41,604 nt of DNA from Methanosarcina sp. UBA5 (GTDB lineage: Archaea; Halobacteriota; Methanosarcinia; Methanosarcinales; Methanosarcinaceae): positions 932 to 42,535 of the forward strand of contig NZ_DAVG01000130.1 of the NCBI RefSeq assembly GCF_002505485.1, read 5' to 3'. Numbering within the stretch: position 1 is the stretch's first letter; every line of letters starts with the position of its first letter. Shown here one piece after another: positions 18,003-26,971 of the stretch. Made by a program: the position numbers and the translations under genes. The notes under the pieces are model-generated. The model was not told where the DNA came from. It saw only the letters and a program-made list of their open reading frames with translations, and made no database searches.

Positions 18003-18227
18003 TTATTCTTCTATAGGAGTGATAAGTATAATGTTATTACCACGCAGTACTACTGAACCAAGAGAACGAACTTTTTCTCCTTTTACGATCTCCATGGTGT
18101 CCACAAGATGAAGGTTCATATAGTCGTCCACGCTCTTAAGAGTGCCTTCAAGCAGATTAAGATCGCCTTTCATTTCTACCTGGATTTTTGATCCAACAAT
18201 TTTCTGAACTTTTTTATTTGGGAACAA
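18003..18227 (-). CDS. Sm-like archaeal protein (Lsm)
   Basis: A 74-residue Lsm/Sm protein. The Sm1 motif (VEMKGDLNLLEGTLKSVDDY, then MNLHL) and the Sm2 motif (VVLRGNNIILI) are both complete. These proteins form hexa- or heptameric rings that bind U-rich RNA. The start appears to be TTG at 18227, with GAGGG about eight bases upstream; no ATG is available. Upstream is a long GC-rich leader region, and downstream in the same direction is the TFE-beta-like gene, suggesting a two-gene transcript. Confidence 0.92.
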   Translation of the reverse strand: MFPNKKVQKIVGSKIQVEMKGDLNLLEGTLKSVDDYMNLHLVDTMEIVKGEKVRSLGSVVLRGNNIILITPIEE

Positions 18228-18470
18228 ATTTAAACCCTCGCTGATTTATTTTGAATTCTCCCCGTACTCGTTTCTGTTTTTTAGTCCCAAGCCAGTGCGG
18301 AGCAAGTCGCATCAGAAGCACATCCACACCTGCGGTCTGCTTGCTGCCTGTATCAGCCGCCTCATGCCAGCGACTGAGAAATTTCTTTATATTGTCACTC
18401 CACCGGCTTTTAAGAAAACTGAAAACTACATACCCTTTACAGAGATATATAACCATCGATCTCCATAGCT
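18228..18470 (-). ncRNA. Candidate structured leader or small RNA upstream of lsm
   Basis: On the minus strand a TATA-like TTATATATCTC lies near 18443-18453. The DNA between about 18420 and 18245 is distinctly GC-rich and self-complementary in places compared with its AT-rich surroundings. It could be a long structured 5' leader of lsm or an independent small RNA. An 80-codon open frame overlaps it (ATG 18456) but has no family character. Confidence 0.35.
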
Positions 18471-18505
18471 CTCAAAATACCTCTTGGATCAAATCGTTCC
18501 TTCGC

Positions 18506-18527
18506 AACCGTTGCGCCGGTTGATCAC
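18506..18527. repeat. Right arm of long-range inverted repeat
   Basis: The reverse complement reads GTGATCAACCGGCGCAACGG and two more bases, matching 17465-17486. The following 100 bases hold further GATCAAACCTTTT/GATCAAGCCTTTT motifs. Confidence 0.6.
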
Positions 18528-18695
18528 GCCGTATAGGGTTTGGGATCAGTTTCTCAAATTCAAACATTTCCTCGTTTTCGATCAAACCTTTTGAGAAAAG
18601 ATTTGTGATCAAGCCTTTTTTGAAAAACTTGTGCGGCTTACAGGTATTTTATCCAATTTTTTATCCAGACCGGATGAAGGATTAGATCTAATAAG

Positions 18696-19094
18696 TCAGA
18701 TGTAACCCTGGAGATCCGTACTTTCGTCAGCAAGCTTTGCAGACTCCTTTTTTGGTCTCGGGATTGCTCTTGCAATAGGCCCAAAAACGGATTCGTATTC
18801 ATTTATATGCTGGGTCAGCCAGCGGGAAAGCTCAAGTGCAGCTACCGGAGAGAGTATTACTTCAGTTTCTACACGTCTCTGAATAACCCTTGACTCTGAG
18901 ACATCCCCGAACAGTTTTGGAGTGTCATTGTAAAAACCAATCCTGAAATCATAGGGGCTGTGTCCACCTGCAGCTCCGATAGCATATATCTGCCTGAAGT
19001 TTTCAGGCTTCACAAATTCGACTGTAATGCCTTTTTTAATCTTTTTAGAAGCTATGCTTTCGATATTTTCCCTGGATTCAACATCCTCGGTCAT
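18696..19094 (-). CDS. DUF3467 domain protein
   Basis: A 132-residue protein of the DUF3467 family. The FRQIYAIGAAGGHSPYDFRI segment and the later ETEVILSPVAALELSRWLTQ segment are the two conserved blocks. The function is unknown. In bacteria and archaea DUF3467 proteins resemble proteasome- or toxin-associated small proteins, but nothing here tests that. GAGGT is well placed before the ATG. It lies between the lsm leader and the helicase gene, all on the minus strand. Confidence 0.75.
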   Translation of the reverse strand: MTEDVESRENIESIASKKIKKGITVEFVKPENFRQIYAIGAAGGHSPYDFRIGFYNDTPKLFGDVSESRVIQRRVETEVILSPVAALELSRWLTQHINEYESVFGPIARAIPRPKKESAKLADESTDLQGYI

Positions 19095-19263
19095 GAAATT
19101 ACCTCTACTTTTACTCTCAGCGTATACGATCAGGTTATGATCTCATATACTGACCGACTATTGAAAAACCGGTCAATCCTCTCATATAAACGATGCATTC
19201 CCACATAAGCAGGAACATTTTAACTCATCATACAATGTTATCTGCAAAAACGTTTTTGATCTT

Positions 19264-21741
19264 TTAACCCTGGACTTTCTTTTTAAGCTTTTTTGCTTCT
19301 TCTGCAACTCCCTTTTTCGAGTGCACCTTTGCTATTAGTTCCACGGCGTCAAGGTTTCTGACTGCGTTGTCCAGGTACCCGAAAACGTCGCCCTGGTAAG
19401 CCGAGATCCCGTACTTATCTTCAAGTTTCTTTACAATCTGTCTAGGCTCAAGCCCTTCTGTACGCAGCTTGATTATTTTTTCCGAAAACTTCTGTTCTGC
19501 ACAGCCGCAGTAAGGTGAATCTTTGCATTTACAGGTTAAAAAGTCCGAAGCAAAGTTCAACAGGAGCTCCTGGATTTTTGCATCAAGCTGGGAAAGAGAC
19601 TCCCCGTCAAAAATTATATCAAGAGTAGCTCCCTGAAAAATCCTTGAAGGCATATTCACATGCAGTGAGCTTCCTATCTGGTTTGCGTACTTGAAATATG
19701 CTGCATCGAAAAACTCCAGGTTCGTTGCGATCTTCAGGGATTCGTTTTCTCCAAGCACTGCATCCCGAATTAGAAAAGCTTTCGATACCGGAAGGAAATG
19801 AGCTGCAATAATTTTTCCAAAACGCGTAAGCGTTATTCGTTTTCCCTTTCTTTCCACAAAACGATAGCTCTGAAGGCGCAGAATCAATTTATCCAAGTCG
19901 TAGCTTCCAAACATCCAGTTATGGATCATTCTGAGGTCCTGCACCGAAGAGGTGACTGCAACCGATGCAAGCACTTCCTCAAGTTGCTCGGCTTCTCCAT
20001 AATGTACGCCTGCTGAGAGCATTTCTCCCTGGAGCAGTTTAATTGCAACCTCTTCTTCGGTGTCGGACTGGGAACCTGAATAGGATTTCCCAGGCACGGG
20101 CATAAGCACAACAACTCCTCTGTCGTGGTAATCAGGTCTCCCTGCTCTTCCACTCATCTGCAGAAAGTCCTGGACTGAAATCCAGTCTATTCCCATTGCC
20201 AGGGACTCAAAGATCACCTGGGAAGCCGGAAAATCCACACCCGCTGCAAGAGCAGCCGTGGTCACAACTACCGGAATCTCTCCTTTTGCAAAGCGAGTTT
20301 CAACTTTCTTTCTCTCGTACTGGGAAAGTCCGGCATGATAGGGCGCCGCCTGAATCGAAAGGGCTCCTGCAAGTTTGTGGCAGTTTCGGCGGGAATTTGT
20401 AAAAACAATTGTCTGTCCCCTGTGCTTTTTGGAAGAAAACATTGAATATTCTTCTTTCGCAAGCTGGGAAATCAGCTTTGCCTTTTCGTTTTCCTGGCAG
20501 AAAAGGAGGTGCCTGTCTATTGGAACCGGTCTGTGTTCGTAACGGACAAGCCTGGCTCCAAGTTTCTTTGCATAGCCTTCGGGATTTGCAACGGTTGCGG
20601 AGAGATAAATGAATTGAGCTTCAGGTGCCACATACCTCAGCCTTCCTATCAATCCATCAAGCCTGTGCCCTCTTTCTTGGTCTTCGAGGGTATGAACTTC
20701 ATCCACAACCACAGTCCCGATTTTGCCCAGAAAATCGGCATTTCCCGACCGAAGCATGTGGTCTATGCCCTCGTAAGTCCCTACAATGATATCCGCACCC
20801 GGGCTTGTCTGCATCTTCACGCGCTGAGAGGTTTTTATGAGAATTGCCCCGATTTTTATGGAGGTGGTAAGCCCGAGTTTTGAATAGCGCTCGTTGAACT
20901 GGTCATACTTCTGGTTTGCAAGTGCAACCAGGGGAACGAGGTAGAGCATTTTTCCTTTTTTGTTAAAGAGGTTCTGGATTCCTGCCATCTCCCCTATAAG
21001 GGTCTTTCCGGTTGCTGTTGCCGAGACTACAAACTGATTTTTTCTTTCCAGAAGCCCGGCTTCTATCGATAATGCTTGAACAGGCAGCAGGGTCTCGGAT
21101 TTTTCAAGCAGCATTTCCTTAAACTTCTTTTGAAGGGGCAGGCTCTTTACCCTGATTGTAACACTGGCGGGTTTTGTCCTTATAGTATCGTAACGTGTGA
21201 ACTCAGGATCCAGCCTCTCAGGACTCAGCATCCGGATAGTCCTGTCCAGGTCTCGGGTTTTTGAGAGCACCTGCTCCAAGAAATCTATGGATTTTTCCCC
21301 ATACTGCACGCCAGCCGAACGGACTGCACGCAAAAGTTCTTCTTTTGCACATTCCAGGCAGATGAGTTCGTTGTTATATTTAATGGATTTACTATTTACA
21401 AAGTTGAAACGTTTATTTATCCAGCAGTGTTTACAAATTTTTACTTTGTCTGCATCAAGTTGAAAACCTTTGAGCATTTCCAGAAAAGCAGCCTCATTTG
21501 CAGTATCCCCTCCCTCTGCGAGCATTATCCGGTTTGCACTGCGCAGGAGTTCTATAAACTGCTGGGGAGGTATAAATTCTTCTTTTTTCTTGCCGGTGAG
21601 TAGCCTTATTTTATGGGGGCGTGGCCCTTTATAACTATCCTTTATTAGGAGCTCGGCCATATAAATCGGCTGTTTCATACGGTCCTTTATAGTCATAACT
21701 CTTATCTTCGATTTTTCAGCGTAGCCTAGGACCCAGAGCAT
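19264..21741 (-). CDS. DEAD/DEAH-box helicase with DUF5814 region
   Basis: An 825-residue superfamily 2 helicase. The N-terminal 200 residues form the archaeal DUF5814-type extension with a zinc site (C103, C106, C128, C131). The helicase core has Walker A ATATGKT (241-247), DEVH (347-350), SAT (381-383) and motif VI QMSGRAGRPD around residue 530, the last being typical of the Ski2/Hel308 group. A second Cys cluster (CKCKDSPYCGC) lies about 90 residues from the C terminus. It is likely a DNA or RNA unwinding enzyme of archaeal maintenance or processing. An alternative start is the Met at residue 16; neither has a clear ribosome binding site. Confidence 0.88.
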   Translation of the reverse strand: MLWVLGYAEKSKIRVMTIKDRMKQPIYMAELLIKDSYKGPRPHKIRLLTGKKKEEFIPPQQFIELLRSANRIMLAEGGDTANEAAFLEMLKGFQLDADKVKICKHCWINKRFNFVNSKSIKYNNELICLECAKEELLRAVRSAGVQYGEKSIDFLEQVLSKTRDLDRTIRMLSPERLDPEFTRYDTIRTKPASVTIRVKSLPLQKKFKEMLLEKSETLLPVQALSIEAGLLERKNQFVVSATATGKTLIGEMAGIQNLFNKKGKMLYLVPLVALANQKYDQFNERYSKLGLTTSIKIGAILIKTSQRVKMQTSPGADIIVGTYEGIDHMLRSGNADFLGKIGTVVVDEVHTLEDQERGHRLDGLIGRLRYVAPEAQFIYLSATVANPEGYAKKLGARLVRYEHRPVPIDRHLLFCQENEKAKLISQLAKEEYSMFSSKKHRGQTIVFTNSRRNCHKLAGALSIQAAPYHAGLSQYERKKVETRFAKGEIPVVVTTAALAAGVDFPASQVIFESLAMGIDWISVQDFLQMSGRAGRPDYHDRGVVVLMPVPGKSYSGSQSDTEEEVAIKLLQGEMLSAGVHYGEAEQLEEVLASVAVTSSVQDLRMIHNWMFGSYDLDKLILRLQSYRFVERKGKRITLTRFGKIIAAHFLPVSKAFLIRDAVLGENESLKIATNLEFFDAAYFKYANQIGSSLHVNMPSRIFQGATLDIIFDGESLSQLDAKIQELLLNFASDFLTCKCKDSPYCGCAEQKFSEKIIKLRTEGLEPRQIVKKLEDKYGISAYQGDVFGYLDNAVRNLDAVELIAKVHSKKGVAEEAKKLKKKVQG

Positions 21742-22256
21742 GATTATTTATCCTGATATATATGAGTGGTATGAGTAAGCTTCTTTAAAAGCCTGTATAT
21801 TTTCCTCCAAAGCTTAAACTTCGAAGTTTGAAAAATCAACATTCTGTTGTCTTATTAACTTTTAGCAGCGCAATTTGCGTTTACAGGTGAAAGTCTATTC
21901 AAATATTAGTTACACTTTCAGCATTGTTCGGGGAGTACTATTTATTCTTCCTTAGCACACCTTCCGGACTTCTACCTTTCCATCTTATTTGCAACCTCAC
22001 TTTATAGGTAACTATTATATAAATATTTTATTACATAATTATTATATATTTAAACTTTTAAAGGGTTTCCTCGAATATCAACAGTATTAAATGTACCAGT
22101 TGAAAAATTTTTTTAAAATATTTGTTGGAGGAAGATATCAAGGAATTATTTTAAGATTGTTTGGGGGAAGTAACTAGAGAAACTACCTATCGAAAATACT
22201 AGAGTAAAAACTCTTTACATAGAAGCTGCTTATATATTGCTTCCTAAAGTACTGTT
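21742..22256. other. AT-rich spacer, no gene seen
   Basis: 515 bases between two minus-strand genes. It contains AT-rich stretches (near 22013-22050) that could hold the helicase promoter. No RNA gene or repeat recognised. Confidence 0.5.
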
Positions 22257-23033
22257 TTATAAACAAGCTCCTTCCTTTGCAAATTTGCACCTGCAGTTTC
22301 GAGTTTCCGGAATATTTTCTATCGTGCCCGAAATAATCTCAAAGATTGCATCCTGAGCTTTTCCCACGACCTCAGTAACTTCATCAGCGGTCAGTTTCTG
22401 TGTAGTCATTCCACATGCCTGATTTGTGATAATGGCAAGAGAAGCGTAACAGAGGCTGAGTTCTTTTGCAAGGCTCACTTCAGGCACACCGGTCATGCCA
22501 ACAACATCTGCAAACTGGCTCATCATGCGGATTTCAGCCCTTGTCTCAAAACGTGGGCCTTCCGTACAGGCATAAATTCCTTCTGTATAGGGAAGTCCTC
22601 GTTTTTCCAGAGCACCTTTAAGGGCTGTCCTGAGCTCCGTGCAGTAGGGCTCAGAGACATCAACATGTACGGTCCTGTCATCATAAAAGGTAGAAGGCCG
22701 GTTCCGAGTGAAATCTATGAAATCGTCAAGGACTACAAAGCTGCCCACCGGATGCCCTCGCATTGATCCAACGGAATTCGTAGATATTACACGTTTTGCC
22801 CCGATGGAATATGCGGCCCAGACATTGGCCCTGTAATTAATCCTGTGAGGAGGAATATGGTTTTCTCCTGCATGTCTGGGGATTACTGCAACTCTTTTCC
22901 CTCTTATAGTAGTAAAATAAGCAGTAACTTCTCCATATGGAGTATGTACTGACTGACTTTTAAATTCTTGGTATGAATTAAAACCGACGCCACCGAGCAC
23001 CGCAACTTCAACGTTTTCAGCTACTTTTCCCAT
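22257..23033 (-). CDS. mtnP: S-methyl-5'-thioinosine phosphorylase (MTAP/PNP family)
   Basis: A 258-residue nucleoside phosphorylase of the MTAP type: STNSVGSMRG, the GPRFETRAEIRM phosphate/ribose motif, and GMTGVPEVSLAKEL. The base-binding segment is ITNQACGM. In MTAPs that cleave methylthioadenosine this position is Asp; an Asn here is the feature of enzymes preferring 6-oxopurines, so methylthioinosine is the likelier substrate, as known for methanogens. The C terminus adds a short Cys-rich tail (CRCKFAKEGACL). AGGAAG precedes the ATG. It functions in salvage of the methylthio group and purine from SAM-derived methylthioadenosine. Confidence 0.85.
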   Translation of the reverse strand: MGKVAENVEVAVLGGVGFNSYQEFKSQSVHTPYGEVTAYFTTIRGKRVAVIPRHAGENHIPPHRINYRANVWAAYSIGAKRVISTNSVGSMRGHPVGSFVVLDDFIDFTRNRPSTFYDDRTVHVDVSEPYCTELRTALKGALEKRGLPYTEGIYACTEGPRFETRAEIRMMSQFADVVGMTGVPEVSLAKELSLCYASLAIITNQACGMTTQKLTADEVTEVVGKAQDAIFEIISGTIENIPETRNCRCKFAKEGACL

Positions 23034-23123
23034 TTTTATCTTCCTGGTGGTTTTTATTGTTACCCCAATTTCAATTTCATCTGGCTTTATTGAACCTTAA
23101 ATCCTCTCGCAGGCCGCCTGCGG

Positions 23124-24260
23124 TCAGGCAAGTTTTTTCTTTCTTCTATCTCTTCCTTTCTCTTCTTTTTCGGGAGCCTGGTTTGACACGCTATATTTTA
23201 TGCCTGCAAGAGCAATAAGAATAGCAACTGCGACCGAATACACAAAGTACTGGAGGGCAAGGGCTGCATCATTAGTAATGCCTTCCGAAAGGGAGGCTTT
23301 CGCTAAAATGTATGTACTTGCGCCCCAAAAAAGCAGCCCTGTTGCGATCACAAACAAAGAAATCGCGACATTTCTATAAACGGGCTTATTTTCCATCCTT
23401 AAATCGAAGATTTTCCCAAGATCAGCAAGCAGCAGGGCTCCTGTATACCACCAGACTGAAGCATTAATAAATACTGAAACAAGCGTAAGGGTTCCTTGAT
23501 ACCATACTCCTTCTGCCGAATAAAGCTTCCATACTTCCGTAGCTCCGTACGCAGTTGCTACAAGGATTGTAAGCAAGGAAGCCGTATAGCTGATAAAAAC
23601 CATCCTCTGTTCAAGAAAAGCGTCCCAGAGCTTTTCTTTTTCAAGAGCAACAAGGTCGTCCAGCCCAAAACCCCTGTACAACATGTAAAGCCCTACGGCT
23701 GCAAGAATTCCCACAACTGCACCTTCGGGATAGCGGGCAAGTAAGAATATTGCATAAATGAGAAAAGCAAGCCCTAAAGGTACAAAGAAAGTCTGGGAGA
23801 TTTTCGGGTCGCTGAAGACATGTTTCAGGATATAGTAAGTGCTTTCCAGATTTTGACTCTGCATTATTACGATTCTTTTCACGGAGTCAATTTTCATACG
23901 AGATTGAACAATAGGCACAAGCGTTTCGTCCTCTGCCCCATCTGAGACGAATATTGCCCTCTGCACATCATTCATATTGAGGAACGTTTCGAGCTGCTCG
24001 GCAATTTTCTGGTCTGAGATCACTCCAACGTTTTTGTCTCCTGCAAAAGAAACTATCTCAGCATCGACTCCTTTTGACCGCAATTCATCAAGAATTTTGA
24101 TTCCGCCAAAAATCGTATTGGTATCAGAATCCTCCGGGTCTGCGATCCCAAGTGCGACGGCAGCCTGAACATTTGCCTCCCGTCCCACTATTGGGGTTTC
24201 GAGTTTTGCTTTTTCGCCCAGATCGTTATCTCTGTCTATGCATATAACTAAGGTCTGCAT
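23124..24260 (-). CDS. DUF373 integral membrane protein
   Basis: A 378-residue DUF373 protein. Residues 1-150 are a soluble domain (LVICIDRDNDLG, IADPEDSDTNTIFGGIKILDEL, AIFVSDGAEDETLVPIVQSR) with several conserved acidic residues. The rest contains about six membrane segments (FVPLGLAFLIYAIFLLA, AVVGILAAVGLYMLY, MVFISYTASLLTILVATAYG and others) and ends in a basic tail (RDRRKKKLA). The family is restricted to archaea and has no established function. AGGAG is well placed. The gene is 90 bases upstream of mtnP in the same direction and may be co-transcribed. Confidence 0.85.
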   Translation of the reverse strand: MQTLVICIDRDNDLGEKAKLETPIVGREANVQAAVALGIADPEDSDTNTIFGGIKILDELRSKGVDAEIVSFAGDKNVGVISDQKIAEQLETFLNMNDVQRAIFVSDGAEDETLVPIVQSRMKIDSVKRIVIMQSQNLESTYYILKHVFSDPKISQTFFVPLGLAFLIYAIFLLARYPEGAVVGILAAVGLYMLYRGFGLDDLVALEKEKLWDAFLEQRMVFISYTASLLTILVATAYGATEVWKLYSAEGVWYQGTLTLVSVFINASVWWYTGALLLADLGKIFDLRMENKPVYRNVAISLFVIATGLLFWGASTYILAKASLSEGITNDAALALQYFVYSVAVAILIALAGIKYSVSNQAPEKEEKGRDRRKKKLA

Positions 24261-24719
24261 ATCTCCTCTATAGCCTTCAATGGCTTACTCTATCGCAGAG
24301 AGCTGGTTTTTCATGAATACGGTATCTGATTTGGCTATTGGCTCTTATATCTTTCCTGCCGGAGTTTTACATAAACTCTTTTAATCAGTTAAGTTGCTTT
24401 ACTTTTTACAAGCATACTATTTTAATTTATACTTTATAAGCTTGTAGCGTAACAGAATCTATTTTTTAAAATTTTGTTTTGGCAGTGGAGGGTTTTACTG
24501 TGCGTTATATAGTAGTTAAGTAATTAATAAAGTAATTTGTAAATTAATTTATAAAGTGGTTCCTAAATTAATTCGTTATGCAATTGATTAAGCAATTCGT
24601 ATTTAACTTCTAAAGATACTTTTATAATTTTGAAAAACCATAATAAGTAAATGTTTACAAAAAAGGCTCTCTTTCTGAGAGAAATCCATTATCTTCATCA
24701 AAAATAAAAAGGGGTTTAT
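24261..24719. other. Divergent AT-rich promoter region
   Basis: Between the divergent DUF373 and coiled-coil genes. Repetitive AATTAAT/AATTTAT runs at 24520-24600; no gene or RNA recognised. Confidence 0.5.
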
Positions 24720-25064
24720 ATGGCACAAACAATGGAAAACGAAAGTAAAGGGACTGAAGCTGGAAAAAAGAGCAGAATACAGGATAAAGTTGGAAAGCTT
24801 GGCAACGACATTGACACACTTGCAAAGAAAACTGGGGACGAAGCCTTTAAACTTGCAAAGAATATAAATACTGAAATAAAATCAATCTCGGAGGAAATAA
24901 AATCAATTGATGTAAAGGATGAGGTAAAGAGCATCACTACCAGGGTTGAAAAACTGGTTGATACGACAGGCGATAACGCAAAAAAACTTGCTTCAGATAT
25001 CAAGACCGATGTAAAGAAATTGGTGGATAAGATCGAAAGCCCTATTTCAAAGAAAAAACAATAA
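24720..25064 (+). CDS. Charged coiled-coil protein
   Basis: A 114-residue, lysine- and glutamate-rich protein without Cys, Trp or Pro until the last residues. A loose 11-residue periodicity (TLAKKTGDEAFKLAKNINTE, then TTRVEKLVDTTGDNAKKLAS, then DIKTDVKKLVDKI) is reminiscent of LEA-like or apolipoprotein-like amphipathic helices. The start has GGGG a few bases upstream. No family can be named; a stress-protective or membrane/nucleoid-associated role is only a guess. Confidence 0.7.
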   Translation: MAQTMENESKGTEAGKKSRIQDKVGKLGNDIDTLAKKTGDEAFKLAKNINTEIKSISEEIKSIDVKDEVKSITTRVEKLVDTTGDNAKKLASDIKTDVKKLVDKIESPISKKKQ

Positions 25065-25138
25065 CTGCAAAGTAACGAAAGTGAACAAAGTAACAGATAA
25101 AAAGGTAATAATCTTCCAGGTGAGAAGTAACTGTCTTC

Positions 25139-25257
25139 TAGGACTTACGCACTTGAGGTATAAAATCAAGTTCAATAAGCACTGTTGTTTAAATTTACAT
25201 TTTAGACCGTTAAAGGTTTAATGCTATTGATTTTTCAGTTCAGATACGTAAGTCCTA
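25139..25257. mobile_element. MITE copy, 119 bp
   Basis: The best-preserved copy. The ends TAGGACTTACGCACTT and GATACGTAAGTCCTA are inverted complements over about 12 bases. If the element proper begins at GGACTTAC, it is flanked by TA on both sides, suggesting TA target duplication. It lies in the 366-base gap between the coiled-coil and RDD genes, which holds no other gene. Confidence 0.8.
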
Positions 25258-25430
25258 TCTTCTTAACCTTCTCTTTTATTGTCGGTTTTACTTCTCAATG
25301 CATATTCATCGAGTCAGTTTTGATCCCACATTCCATGCTTTTAATGTTTTTTTCAATTATATAATTTATTTAAAGAGTTAACTTTATTATTCAGTACGAC
25401 GTCTGTATAAATTAAATTTGGGAGATCAGT

Positions 25431-25829
25431 ATGCAACCATACTCTGGCATTTCCAGGAGGCTTATAGCCTCAATAATCGATACTTTCGTAATTATTTTCT
25501 TTTTTATGTTTTTAGAGCTAATCACAAAACCCCTAGATGAAACTCTTTTCTATATTCTGTTCTTTCTCATGATATGGGCTTATTTTGTCTTTCAGGAAAG
25601 TTCGACCCTAAAGTCAACAGTGGGCAAACAGGCTGTGAACATTATTGTTACTGATCTCAACGGAAACAGAATTTCCTTTATGCAGGCAACAAAGCGCTTT
25701 ATTCTGAAAATTCTAGCTGTAATTCCCTTTTTTACAGGGTTTCTGCCGATTTTTTTTACTTCAAAAAAGCAGGCCTTTCACGACATTGTTGCAAAGACCG
25801 TGGTATTTATTCAGGAAGACCGATCTTAA
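25431..25829 (+). CDS. RDD family membrane protein
   Basis: A 132-residue RDD-domain protein. It starts with the family hallmark ISRRLIASIIDTFVI (R...D), followed by three hydrophobic helices (ATFVIIFFFMFLELI-like, FYILFFLMIWAYFVF, ILKILAVIPFFTGFLPIFF) and the conserved KSTVGKQAVNIIVTDLNG and SKKQAFHDIVAKTVVF blocks. RDD proteins are small membrane proteins of largely unknown role; some act in ion exchange. GGGAG precedes the ATG. Confidence 0.88.
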   Translation: MQPYSGISRRLIASIIDTFVIIFFFMFLELITKPLDETLFYILFFLMIWAYFVFQESSTLKSTVGKQAVNIIVTDLNGNRISFMQATKRFILKILAVIPFFTGFLPIFFTSKKQAFHDIVAKTVVFIQEDRS

Positions 25830-26245
25830 TCCAATTCCTTTCTCTTTAACTTTTTATCTTTTCTTTTTAACTTTCTTATTTCTTCCTATCTTTTTCCTTT
25901 TACTTTTTTCGTTTTCCATCCTTTTTCCTTTTTATTCCCTTACTTCCCTCATTTTCCTATTTTTTCCTTTTACTTTCCCTTGTTTTTTCTATATTTTTCC
26001 TTTTATTTCCCCATTTTCCTTGTTTTTATCTTTTTCCTTTTATTTCCCTATTTTCCTTGTTTTTATCTTTTTCCTTTTATTTTCCCCATTTTCCTTCCTT
26101 TCCCCTCTTATTTATCAACTCTTTCTCCTCCCTCTTATTTTATCAATTCTTTCTCCTATTTCTTTCCCCATTTTACTCTCTTTCCTTTCATTATTATCCT
26201 TTTCTCCTCTTCTTACTTTCACCCATTATATCAATTTTTTTACTA
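25830..26245. repeat. Long pyrimidine tract, almost free of G
   Basis: About 416 bases of T and C with scattered A; only four G residues on the plus strand. It includes a 37-bp unit repeated in tandem (25994-26030, 26031-26067, and a third partial from 26068) with core TTTTTCCTTTTATTTCCC. Open frames rich in Phe, Leu and Ser cross it but are a by-product of the composition. Confidence 0.85.
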
Positions 26246-26324
26246 TGAGTACTTTTTTTTATTATGATGTCTTAATGATTAATGGGAAGTCATTTGCTAC
26301 CAGAGCAATAAAGGGAAGTCTATT

Positions 26325-26945
26325 ATGCCTATTTCTTTCAATCAGCGCAATTCTATCCAGAACAGACCGATAAGCTTTCAGAGTCCTCTCTCAAGCCGTT
26401 CTCCTGAGATCTCTTTTTCTTCCGGGCCCGTGGAAGAAATAAAACTCTTCCTCGATATGGATGGAGTCCTTACGGATTTCACCACCGCCTGTGAAAAGCT
26501 TGGTGACAATATGATGTTCTGGTACAGCAACGACAGAGAACTCTTCTGGAAAAAGATTACATCTGCAGGAATCGAGTTCTGGTCAGATATGTCCTGGATG
26601 CCCGGAGGACGGGAATTACATGGGTTCCTTAGAAGCTCGGGCCTTTGTCCGACGATCCTTTCTGCGCTCCCCGGGCCTGAGAGGAAAAAAGCCTTAATCA
26701 ATGCTAGAGAGGGAAAAATCAAATGGCTCAGAAAAGAACTCGGGCCCTCTTACGCAGAGGCTGCAATTCTCTGTTACCGCCCGGAAAAAGCCTTACAATC
26801 AGGAGTTTCAAGAGTTCTTATTGATGATAACTCCGAAAACATCCGCGAATGGGAAGAAGCAGGAGGCATCGGGATCCTGCATAAGAACACCAGCCGGACA
26901 ATCCGGTGTTTCACTAAAGTTCTTGAAGTCGAGCAAAAGTTCTGA
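26325..26945 (+). CDS. HAD-superfamily hydrolase, 5'-nucleotidase-like
   Basis: A 206-residue HAD protein. Motif I is LFLDMDGVLTDF (Asp nucleophile and second Asp), motif II lies in TILSALPG, a Lys follows in the KIKWLRKELG region, and motif IV is VLIDDNSENI. The short cap and the overall size resemble deoxyribonucleotidase or similar phosphatases (NT5C type). The first 35 residues are Ser/Pro-rich and probably disordered; the GGGAAG upstream nevertheless supports ATG 26325. It converges with the phosphodiesterase gene with a 26-base gap. Confidence 0.78.
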   Translation: MPISFNQRNSIQNRPISFQSPLSSRSPEISFSSGPVEEIKLFLDMDGVLTDFTTACEKLGDNMMFWYSNDRELFWKKITSAGIEFWSDMSWMPGGRELHGFLRSSGLCPTILSALPGPERKKALINAREGKIKWLRKELGPSYAEAAILCYRPEKALQSGVSRVLIDDNSENIREWEEAGGIGILHKNTSRTIRCFTKVLEVEQKF

Positions 26946-26971
26946 TCTGCTAAATTTTACAGGGAAAAAAT

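Noticed and set aside
18214..18456. 80-codon minus-strand frame upstream of lsm
   Set aside because: It overlaps the lsm start and the putative leader, and its start codon sits on the TATA-like box.
25786..26373. 195-codon frame rich in Phe, Leu and Ser
   Set aside because: It is produced by the pyrimidine tract; overlapping frames show the same bias.
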